A DNA stretch of 64,000 nt. Source: Cognatundibacterium crateris (GTDB lineage Bacteria > Pseudomonadota > Gammaproteobacteria > Burkholderiales > Burkholderiaceae_D). Within the stretch, counting starts at the first letter, position 1. The number at the start of each line of letters is the position of its first letter. Made by a program: the position numbers and the translations under genes. The notes under the pieces were generated by a model. The model worked only from the letters and a program-made list of their open reading frames with translations, was not told the DNA's origin and ran no database searches. The stretch covers positions 181,816-245,815 of the forward strand of contig NZ_JAABOS010000004.1 of the NCBI RefSeq assembly GCF_010078235.1, read 5' to 3'. Below are positions 49,674-56,762 of this stretch, piece by piece.

Positions 49674-52097
49674 TTATTTTTTCAGGCATTTATCAAGGAA
49701 CTGATCCTGTTCCCACAACAGATGCATGATGTTTTCACGGGCGGCATAGCCATGGCTTTCCTTAGGCAAGATCACCATGCGGGCTGGTGCACCCAGGCCT
49801 TTTAAAGCCTGGAAATAACGCTCGGTCTGCAATGTGAAAGTGCCAGGATTGTTATCCGCTTCTCCATGGACCAGCAACAAAGGTGTTTTCATTTTGTCGG
49901 CATTCATGAAAGGCGACATCCTGGTGTATACCTCTGGCGTTTCCCAGTAATTGCGTTGTTCGGTCTGGAAGCCGAATGGCGTCAGGGTACGGTTATAGGC
50001 GCCGCTGCGTGCGATACCGCAGGCGAACAACTTGGAGTGCGTGAGCAGATTCGCAGTCATGAAGGCGCCGTAGGAGTGGCCACCTACCGCGACGCGTTGA
50101 CGGTCGATATAACCTAACTGATCCACTGCATCGATCGCGGCTTCGGCGTTATCGACTAACTGAGGGATGAAGTTATCATTCGGCTCGGTTTTACCTTCGC
50201 CGATAATCGGGAAGGCAGCATCATCCAGCACGGCATACCCTTTCGCAACCCAGTACACAAAGGACCCATAGTTAGGGAAGGTGAACTGATTCGGATTGTG
50301 CGTGCTTTGTCCGGCAGAATTTTTATCCTTGTATTCAGCCGGATACGCCCAGATCAGCAGTGGCAGTTTTTCTTTCTTAGTTTTGTCGTAGCCAGCCGGC
50401 AGATACAGGGTGCCGGATAACTCGACGCCATCTTTACGCTTGTATTTGATGACTTCTTTGCTCACATCTTTTAAGCCAACAAAAGGATTGGCAAAGCGGG
50501 TAATCGCTGTCAGTTGTTTATCTGCCTGATCACCTGCCTTCAGATCACGGAAGTAAAAGTTAGGGTAATCGGTTTTCGATTGCAGCTGTACCAGAACCTT
50601 ACCTTTTTTCAGATCTTCTATCGACAAAATATTTTCGATTTTGTCAGTGTAAACGGACTGATACAGGCGGTTCTTTTTCAAGCTCGCCAGATCGAGTTCA
50701 TCAATAAACGGGAACTGACCTTTCTTGCTGTGACCGGCACCGATCAGATAGGCTTTTCCATCTTCTATAGCCAGCACGCGACGATCAAACTCATTGCGTT
50801 TAGTTTCGAAACGACCCGGATCAGCATAAATATCCTGCATGTTTCTGTCGCCGATGACGCGAGGCGCTTCGGACGGTGCGGATGGATTAAACAGATAGGT
50901 TTTCAGATTGCGGGTGTCATACCAGTTGTCGTAGGCAATCGCGACTTTATCATTGCCCCACACCACACCACTGAAACGTTGCTGGGTTTTGAGTAAGGAT
51001 ACCGGCTCCTGATCAAATGGTGCATTCCACTGGAACAGCTCGTCACGGAATTCGGTTTTGTTGGCTGGATCTCCACCGTCCAGTGCCACCACATAGTAAA
51101 GCGTGGCAGGCTTGTCACCGCGCCAGCCCATGCTGCGCTTGCCTTTAGCGACTGCAGAGAAGCCCTTAGGCATAATTTCATTTAAAGGCGTTTCATTGAC
51201 GACTTTGATCACTTTACCGCTCAGATCGGTGACTGTGGCGCGGGTCGGGAAACGGTCTAGTTGAACGATGTAGGAAAATGGTTTTTGCAGGGTATCGAGC
51301 AACAGGAATTTACCATCCGGCGAGAAGCTGATGTCTTCATACATATCTGCTTTTTTGAATAAACTGCTCTTGCCACTGAGTGAGACTTTGACTAACTCAG
51401 AGGTGACCAGATTTTCAAAATTGGCTTCATCATTTTTATTCTTCAGCAAATCTGCATAGGTGCGGTTTTGCGAAACGCTGCCGGTCGCATTCGAAATGAT
51501 GGCACCAGTTGGCAAATCTTTGCTGTTATCGAGTAAAGCCGTACGGTTTTTCGGCAATACCTTGACCAGCAAATTGTCGCTGTCTTTAAACCAGCTGTAA
51601 GGCGCACCCAGATTGGCGTTCAGGTTGGCTTCGCTGATTTTTTTTGCAGTCGCGCTTTCTACGTCGATCACCCACAGCTCTACGCCTTTAGCGGCGGTAT
51701 GGGTGAAGGCAATTTTCTTTTCATTGGGCGACCAGCTGACATTCGCGATCAATGGATTGGCAGGCAAGCCCTTGACCTGGACTTCTTCACCGCCTGCGAC
51801 TTTGCGCAGCTTGAGATTGTTCACATAGGTCAGGGTGCTGCTGATATTGGTGACCGGATTAATACGCAAACCGGCCAGCCGCATTTCTGTCTGGCTCAGA
51901 TCGCTCAGGGTTTTATAGGTATTGCGAAAACTCAGCAACAGATTCTGATTGTGATGATCCATGCTGACAGTTGGCGGACGCTGGAAGTCGGCCAGATCGA
52001 GGATGGGTTTGGGTGGTAACTGATAACTCAGATTTTCCTGTGCGCTGGCGTTGGCGCACAGGCCAGCCAGTAAAATCAGGCTTAACGAACGTTTCAT
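49674..52097 (-). CDS. Secreted S9-family (prolyl oligopeptidase-like) serine peptidase
   Basis: An 807-residue exported peptidase. The start at 52097 gives a clean signal peptide, MKRSLSLILLAGLCANASA, with cleavage before QENL. Residues about 60-520 are probably a beta-propeller. The alpha/beta-hydrolase domain has the nucleophile in GGHSYGAFMTANL (about 680-692), the acid in LLVHGEADNNPGTF and the histidine in ESHGYAARE. The missing oligopeptidase gatekeeping cannot be judged from sequence. Substrate preference is unknown; similar proteins have been described as glutamyl or acylaminoacyl peptidases. It is convergent with uvrB. Confidence 0.88.
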   Translation of the reverse strand: MKRSLSLILLAGLCANASAQENLSYQLPPKPILDLADFQRPPTVSMDHHNQNLLLSFRNTYKTLSDLSQTEMRLAGLRINPVTNISSTLTYVNNLKLRKVAGGEEVQVKGLPANPLIANVSWSPNEKKIAFTHTAAKGVELWVIDVESATAKKISEANLNANLGAPYSWFKDSDNLLVKVLPKNRTALLDNSKDLPTGAIISNATGSVSQNRTYADLLKNKNDEANFENLVTSELVKVSLSGKSSLFKKADMYEDISFSPDGKFLLLDTLQKPFSYIVQLDRFPTRATVTDLSGKVIKVVNETPLNEIMPKGFSAVAKGKRSMGWRGDKPATLYYVVALDGGDPANKTEFRDELFQWNAPFDQEPVSLLKTQQRFSGVVWGNDKVAIAYDNWYDTRNLKTYLFNPSAPSEAPRVIGDRNMQDIYADPGRFETKRNEFDRRVLAIEDGKAYLIGAGHSKKGQFPFIDELDLASLKKNRLYQSVYTDKIENILSIEDLKKGKVLVQLQSKTDYPNFYFRDLKAGDQADKQLTAITRFANPFVGLKDVSKEVIKYKRKDGVELSGTLYLPAGYDKTKKEKLPLLIWAYPAEYKDKNSAGQSTHNPNQFTFPNYGSFVYWVAKGYAVLDDAAFPIIGEGKTEPNDNFIPQLVDNAEAAIDAVDQLGYIDRQRVAVGGHSYGAFMTANLLTHSKLFACGIARSGAYNRTLTPFGFQTEQRNYWETPEVYTRMSPFMNADKMKTPLLLVHGEADNNPGTFTLQTERYFQALKGLGAPARMVILPKESHGYAARENIMHLLWEQDQFLDKCLKK

Positions 52098-52315
52098 GGC
52101 AGTCCCTGTTATTTTAAAATAGTGCTTGCTTAGCTTACTGGCTAGCTTGAAACCATCCAGTATGCTGTAAGGAGTGAGCTTATAAGGCGCAGGATTAGAA
52201 TTACGTAAGCGAAAATAGTTCAAACTGAAATGCTTCCGCCTGTCGACCGCAAGGCCAGCTGAGGCATTTTATATGGGGATGGGGGCAGCAGTTCGCGCCC
52301 AGACTAAGCGCGTAT
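52098..52315. other. Gap upstream of the S9 peptidase
   Basis: About 220 bp between the peptidase start and the GGDEF fragment. It presumably holds the peptidase promoter on the minus strand; no clear boxes were identified. No gene is seen. Confidence 0.35.
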
Positions 52316-52434
52316 TCAGGCGGCACACCCTTGATTGCGGCCGCCTTGCTTGGCCTGATACAGCATCGCATCCGCCTTCAGGAACAGTTCATTTTCTGTT
52401 TTGCATTCAGGGTAGTCGGCGATACCGCCGCTGA
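52316..52434 (-). pseudogene. GGDEF-domain 3'-end fragment (left copy)
   Basis: Minus-strand remnant encoding the last part of a diguanylate-cyclase domain: GGIADYPECKTENELFLKAD, then AMLYQAKQGGRNQGCAA and a TGA stop at 52318-52316. It is 101/104 identical to the 3' end of the intact GGDEF gene at 56763-58070, and the three differences are all synonymous third-position changes. The intact gene ends differently (NQVCTN). Upstream of the fragment the frame soon meets a stop and loses similarity. It probably marks the original 3' end of the gene, now separated by an inserted segment. Confidence 0.85.
52331..52434. repeat. 104-bp direct repeat, left copy
   Basis: Matches 56778-56881 with three substitutions. 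The two copies are in the same orientation and bracket 52435-56777. Confidence 0.93.
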
Positions 52435-52693
52435 TGTTGGACAGTCTGTTGCCTGGCTGGCCCACGGAAAACCGCTAATCCTCTTCAACTGCTGCAGGCA
52501 GAACATGCTGCTTGCGTATTCCCAGACAAGCTCATATCAAAGGAAATATCTGTCTCAGGGGAGGGAGGCGAAACTGTGGCTTGCACTTTACGTTGTTTGG
52601 CAGCCACCCTGCGTCTACGCTGGAACCGCGTTGCGTATTTAATGATGTAACATTGCCAATTAGTGGGTTTGCTTGCGTACAAAAGGAGACGAA
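52435..52693. other. Gap at the left end of the inserted segment
   Basis: About 260 bp before the luxR gene. No gene, transposase remnant or terminal inverted repeat was recognised. The luxR ribosome-binding site AAGGAG (52683-52688) is at its right end. Confidence 0.4.
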
Positions 52694-53410
52694 GTGCTGG
52701 AACAGGATCAACTGTGCAAGTTACTGGATGCACAGAGCGAGTCACAATGGGCGAAGGCGTTGCTGACCCTGGCGGGTCAGCTGGGTTTTGAACGCATGCT
52801 GTTTGGTGTGGTGCCGCACAAGGCACAGCCTCTGGAATCAGCTTTTCTGATCAGTAACTATCCTTCTGAATGGCGGGCGGTCTATCACAGTCAGCACATG
52901 CACAATGTAGACCCGACGGTTAGTCATTGCCTGATGAGTGTGTTGCCCATCATCTGGGGACCCGCCGTATTCCAGGGTATTCAGCCGCAGCAGTTCTACG
53001 AACAGGCATGCAGTTTTGGTTTGCGCTCAGGTGTGACGCTGCCTGTTCATGGCCGCTCCGGCGAGTTTGGCATGCTCAGTTTCGTGACAGATGCCAGCTA
53101 TCGTAGCGACAGCAGGGCGGAGACGCTCGCTGGCCTGACGCTCGTGCGTGACTATGCTCTGGAATCGTCGCGTAAATTCACGCTGGCGCAAACGCCGGCG
53201 GCCGATGCTGTCAAGTTGACGGCACGCGAGCTGGAATGCCTGAAGTGGGTTGCAGCCGGCAAGTCATCGTGGGAAGTCTCACGCATCCTTGGACGCTCCG
53301 AAGCCACTGTCAACTTCCATATGGCGAATATTATGCGCAAGTTCAATGTCAGCACTCGCCAGCAGGCAGTGGTCAAGTCAATTGCGGCGGGCATGGTCGT
53401 GCCCGGTTGA
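52694..53410 (+). CDS. LuxR-family acyl-homoserine-lactone receptor/regulator
   Basis: A 238-residue quorum-sensing regulator. The autoinducer-binding domain (about 15-165) retains the residues conserved in TraR and LasR: W60, Y64, D73, P74, W88 and G113. The C-terminal LuxR helix-turn-helix (about 172-234) has LTARELECLKWVAAGKSSWE and SEATVNFHMANIMRKF, with the invariant E179, L183 and G189. The start is GTG 52694, five bases after AAGGAG. The gene looks intact and functional, while the neighbouring synthase is broken, so it may now be a LuxR solo. An RsaL-like gene overlaps its 3' end on the opposite strand. Confidence 0.93.
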   Translation: MLEQDQLCKLLDAQSESQWAKALLTLAGQLGFERMLFGVVPHKAQPLESAFLISNYPSEWRAVYHSQHMHNVDPTVSHCLMSVLPIIWGPAVFQGIQPQQFYEQACSFGLRSGVTLPVHGRSGEFGMLSFVTDASYRSDSRAETLAGLTLVRDYALESSRKFTLAQTPAADAVKLTARELECLKWVAAGKSSWEVSRILGRSEATVNFHMANIMRKFNVSTRQQAVVKSIAAGMVVPG

Positions 53411-53645
53411 ACTAGCCACCTGTAACGCATCCTCTAAGTCGCTATTGCCAATTCGCATACTCAAATATAAGGCCAGCAGGATAGCCACCGGCGGCGGCAT
53501 CCAGCAGCCCTGTTCAAAGCGGCTCCCTTGTGACTGTGTGACGCCAAAGCGCGCCCAGAATTCAGTCTGATTCTCCTGTGAGGCTTGGCGTAGCCAGCGT
53601 ACCTGCTCGCTGGTGGGGCAACATCGGCACGGGAATTCTGCCCAT
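53378..53645 (-). pseudogene. RsaL-like repressor gene, apparently frameshifted
   Basis: Minus-strand frame encoding EQVRWLRQASQENQTEFWAR, then FGVTQSQGSRFEQGCWMPPP and VAILLALYLSMRIGNSDLED, close to Pseudomonas RsaL (pattern E-x-FW-x-RFG-[VI]-[ST]QS-x-GSRFE-x-G). It lies between luxR and the luxI remnant and is convergent with luxR, exactly as rsaL sits between lasR and lasI. The likely start ATG (53645) is in another frame; removing one C from the CCCC run at 53618-53615 joins them into an 88-residue protein (RsaL is about 80). No ATG, GTG or TTG opens the helix-turn-helix frame otherwise. It ends 33 bp inside luxR. It could be a sequencing error rather than a mutation. Confidence 0.8.
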
Positions 53646-53740
53646 CGTCTTGGTTAGCCCACTTGAAAAGTGGTGGAAGGACGACGCTGACAGAAAATGA
53701 TCATTTTTTCCAGGATAGGATCGGAAGCTGATAGTTTGAG

Positions 53741-53756
53741 CTAGCAGATCTGCTAG
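53741..53756. promoter_or_regulatory. Lux/las-type box
   Basis: CTAGCAGATCTGCTAG is a perfect 16-bp palindrome of the form CT-N12-AG, the arrangement of las and rhl boxes. It lies between the divergent rsaL-like and luxI-remnant genes, and its right half starts 70 nt before the synthase ATG. A -10-like TAACAAT at 53779-53785 follows at the distance expected when the activator box overlaps the -35 position. Confidence 0.8.
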
Positions 53757-53818
53757 TACCGATTTTATGCGTGCTGCATAACAATGAAGACTCTTCACCA
53801 CCACTTCAGGGGGCCATC

Positions 53819-54167
53819 ATGCAGCTTAACCTCGAAATCGCAGCACGCACCGCTTTCCCAAAATCCGAACTGTTCGCCATGCAGCGCCTGCGTGCCAAAG
53901 TCTTTAGCGGACGTATGGGGTGGGAAGTGCCTGTCATGAGCGGTATGGAAATCGATGGTTACGACGCGATGGACCCCTATTACATGATGATGCGAGAAGA
54001 GGGCGGCATCCTGCGCGGCAGCAGGTCCGTACATGTTGAAAGACAGCTTCCCAGAGTTCCTGCACGGCCCTAAGAACGGCGTTGCCCACTATGTGACAGT
54101 GACAGCAAAGGCAATCGAGCGGATGCTGCGCCGCGCTGGCCTGGCCCATCCCGACTTGCTCAACTAG
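53819..54167 (+). pseudogene. Acyl-homoserine-lactone synthase (LuxI family), decayed
   Basis: The first 67 codons (MQLNLEIAARTAFPKSELFA onward) are a good LuxI N-terminus: R25, F29, W35 in GRMGWEV, then MEIDGYDAMDPYYM with D46 and D49. After GGILRG the expected CWRLxxTT block is missing and the frame shifts; it resumes in another frame as GPYMLKDSFPEFLHGP, then jumps to GVAHYVTVTAKAIERMLRR and stops early at DLLN. Missing are the arginine after GCW and the WELSRF block with the catalytic Glu and Arg, plus about 30 C-terminal residues. LasI shows the same landmarks in full. It cannot make an active synthase. It sits downstream of luxR and a lux box. Confidence 0.92.
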
Positions 54168-54211
54168 TCACGGTACGCTTTTTTTGTGTACACGGATGTT
54201 TTGCTTGTCAA

Positions 54212-54227
54212 TACCAGGTTCTGCTAG
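54212..54227. promoter_or_regulatory. Candidate half lux box before the TonB-dependent receptor
   Basis: TACCAGGTTCTGCTAG: the right half TCTGCTAG, plus the following GT, is identical to the palindrome at 53741-53756, and the left half is degenerate. TCTGCTAG starts exactly 70 nt before the receptor ATG, the same distance as at the luxI remnant. Confidence 0.45.
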
Positions 54228-54289
54228 TGAAAGGCGAATGCACCTATCACTAAACTATGGCCAAACCACACACCACTTAGAAACAGAAA

Positions 54290-56500
54290 ATGAAACAATT
54301 CAAGAATCTTGCATGTCGTTTACCTATCCCTGCAGCCATCAGCATGGCATTGGCATGCCCGGTAAGCGGCGCCCAGGACATGCCGGTCGGTGCCGACCCT
54401 AACTCCCGCTCCGCTTCCGACAATAAGTTGTATCGGGTGGAGGTCAAGGGGCAGCCGCAAAGCGATGTGGATTTGCGACGCAATGCCGCCGTGGCCAAGC
54501 AGATATTCGGACGCGAAGAGATCGATCGGTTTGGCGACAGCAATGTCAACGAGGTAGTGCGCCGTCTGCCTGGCGTGGATATCCAGAATGGTCAGCCCCG
54601 CCTGCGTGGCATGGGTTCAGGTTATACGCAGATATTGATCAACGGCGAGCCGGCTCCAACCGGATTCTTACTGGACCAGATCAATCCGGCGCAAGTCGAG
54701 CGTATCGAGATTCAGAAGGCTGCCACGGCGGACCAGAGCACGCAGGCCGTGGCAGGCAGCATCAATATCGTTCTGAAAACTGTAGCAAAAAAACGCCAGG
54801 CCAGCGTCAAGGTAGGCGCCGCATACAGCGCCGAGCGGCCCACAGCGAATGTGAGCACGCTCTATAGCGAACGGGCGGGCGACCTCTCCTATTCACTACC
54901 CGTCTCAGCCTACGAGTACTACAGCAGTGCAGAGTTGAAGGTATCGCGGCATGTGGCAGGCAGCTTGGGTACTGTCGGCACGGCGCAGCAATCGGCGCAG
55001 CAACCGATGTGGGGTCATAGTTTCAATGCCACGCCGCAGTTCAACTGGCGTATCGACGACGACCAAAGCGTCAACTTGCAGGCTTTCTTGCAGCGTTCCG
55101 ATTGGCACAGCAAGGTGCAGTTCACGGATATTGCGGCCAGCAATCCATCGCTGTTTGAAGATTCCAGCAACAACGAGGGCCGCTTCGAGAACCACCGCTT
55201 GACTGGCCAATGGAGTTCGCGCTTCAGCGGCGAACGCAAATTGGAGTTGAAGTTGATGATGGGGCAAGCCCTCAATGAATTCGTCAACCAGAGCTATCGC
55301 GCGAACCTACCCTACCGGCATAGTGTGGGCGAGGGCAAGGATCGCACGCTGACCCAATCGGGTAAATATGGCCAACTGGTCGGGGACTATCATCGCCTGT
55401 CAGCCGGATGGGAGTTCGAATTCCGGCGCCGCGATGACGAGCGCAACGTTACTGTGCTTGGATCGCAGCAATTGCCGGGAATTGATGCTCTACCTCTACA
55501 TGCGAAGATAGACCGGCAGGCATATTTCCTTCAAGACGAATGGGAATTGTCCGACCAATGGCTGCTGTATGGCGGCTTGCGGCACGAGACGATCACTACG
55601 CGCAGCGACACCTTGGATGGTGCAGTGAGTAACCGCAGCCAGGTCTTGTCGCCGCTATTGCATGTCAATTTCAAACCAGATCCCAAGGCGCGCGATGTGA
55701 TACGCGGCAGTCTGACCCGTAGTTATAAAGCCCCCGATTTGTATTCGCTCATACCAAGACCCACGCTGAATAGTATTTATCCTTTGCCCACGCAGCAGAA
55801 CGATCAGGTGGCTTCGGATCGGGCTGGTAATCCTCTGTTGCGACCAGAATTGGCGACAGGCCTGGATCTGGCGTATGAAATGTATTTCACAGGTGGCGGC
55901 TTGTTCAGCGTCGGCCTGTTCCATCGACGCGTCGAGGATTTGATCCGCTACGTCACCACCTTGGAAAATGTCAGTTGGGCTACTGTGCCGCGCTGGGTCA
56001 GTCGTCCGCAAAATATCTCAACAGCACACAGCAGTGGGATTGAACTGGAGTTCAAGGGGCCGGCATCGCAGCTCTTGCCTGGACTGGTTGATGTCAAGAC
56101 GCGGCTGGATTTGCGTGGCACGCTCAATCTGTACCGAAGCAAGGTCGATGCCGTGCCTATGCCAAACAGCCGCCTGGACGGCCAGCAGCCTTGGTCCGCC
56201 ACGCTAGGCTTTGACTATAAGGCGCAACATGTACCGCTGACTTTCGGCGCCAATTTGTCTTACACGCCGGGCTATGCCACACAGCAGACCTTGTCGCAAG
56301 CGTTAGACCAGACGCGCAGCCGCGCACTGGACTTATACGCGTTGTGGAATTTGAATCAACAAGTGAGCTTACGCTTTGGTGCCACCAACGCCGCTCCGCA
56401 ATGGACGGGAAGGATCACAAGTACCGACGACGGTTCCAGCGTCCAGGTACTCAGGAAGACGCGCCCCAACTACACAGTGGCCATCGACATCAAACTCTGA
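54290..56500 (+). CDS. TonB-dependent outer-membrane receptor
   Basis: A 736-residue receptor with signal peptide MKQFKNLACRLPIPAAISMA (cleavage probably after VSGA or so). A TonB-box-like YRVEVKGQP precedes the plug domain (about 65-175, with VVRRLPGVDIQNGQPRLRGM and ILINGEPAPTGF). The 22-strand barrel contains SYKAPDLYSLIPRP, typical of catecholate-type receptors, and ends in YTVAIDIKL rather than the usual terminal Phe. The ligand (siderophore, heme, oligosaccharide or other) is not evident; no biosynthesis, TonB or ABC genes are adjacent. The gene reads as intact. A shared half lux box and spacing suggest control by the upstream LuxR. Confidence 0.9.
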   Translation: MKQFKNLACRLPIPAAISMALACPVSGAQDMPVGADPNSRSASDNKLYRVEVKGQPQSDVDLRRNAAVAKQIFGREEIDRFGDSNVNEVVRRLPGVDIQNGQPRLRGMGSGYTQILINGEPAPTGFLLDQINPAQVERIEIQKAATADQSTQAVAGSINIVLKTVAKKRQASVKVGAAYSAERPTANVSTLYSERAGDLSYSLPVSAYEYYSSAELKVSRHVAGSLGTVGTAQQSAQQPMWGHSFNATPQFNWRIDDDQSVNLQAFLQRSDWHSKVQFTDIAASNPSLFEDSSNNEGRFENHRLTGQWSSRFSGERKLELKLMMGQALNEFVNQSYRANLPYRHSVGEGKDRTLTQSGKYGQLVGDYHRLSAGWEFEFRRRDDERNVTVLGSQQLPGIDALPLHAKIDRQAYFLQDEWELSDQWLLYGGLRHETITTRSDTLDGAVSNRSQVLSPLLHVNFKPDPKARDVIRGSLTRSYKAPDLYSLIPRPTLNSIYPLPTQQNDQVASDRAGNPLLRPELATGLDLAYEMYFTGGGLFSVGLFHRRVEDLIRYVTTLENVSWATVPRWVSRPQNISTAHSSGIELEFKGPASQLLPGLVDVKTRLDLRGTLNLYRSKVDAVPMPNSRLDGQQPWSATLGFDYKAQHVPLTFGANLSYTPGYATQQTLSQALDQTRSRALDLYALWNLNQQVSLRFGATNAAPQWTGRITSTDDGSSVQVLRKTRPNYTVAIDIKL

Positions 56501-56501
56501 C

Positions 56502-56681
56502 ATGTCGGAAGGGGGGGGCGCTAGGCGCGCCGACCTCTTCATCCAGGACCAGGAGCGCAGCCAGCTCTACAACCGCTACACCTGCGTGTGGAACAAGCGG
56601 ATGAATCTGAAGGGTACTACTGGGTTTCTGATGAACGATGATGCGATCCTGGCTGGGGTGTTGCGCGTCAGTCTTCACTGA
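56502..56681 (+). CDS. Small unrecognised ORF at the right end of the inserted segment
   Basis: A 59-codon frame beginning one base after the receptor stop (MSEGGGARRADLFIQDQERS onward), with GGAAGGGGGGGG only after its ATG. The sequence QLYNRYTCVWNKRMNLKGTT and MNDDAILAGVLRVSL resembles no family I recognise. It may be a fragment of a larger gene lost at the boundary, or chance. Confidence 0.25.
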   Translation: MSEGGGARRADLFIQDQERSQLYNRYTCVWNKRMNLKGTTGFLMNDDAILAGVLRVSLH

Positions 56682-56762
56682 AAGCGGGAAAGCACATGCG
56701 GTTACCTTCGTGTATGGTGGCGGTAGTGCATGCAAGCGGGTCGTATTGGTTCTGATGTCGCC

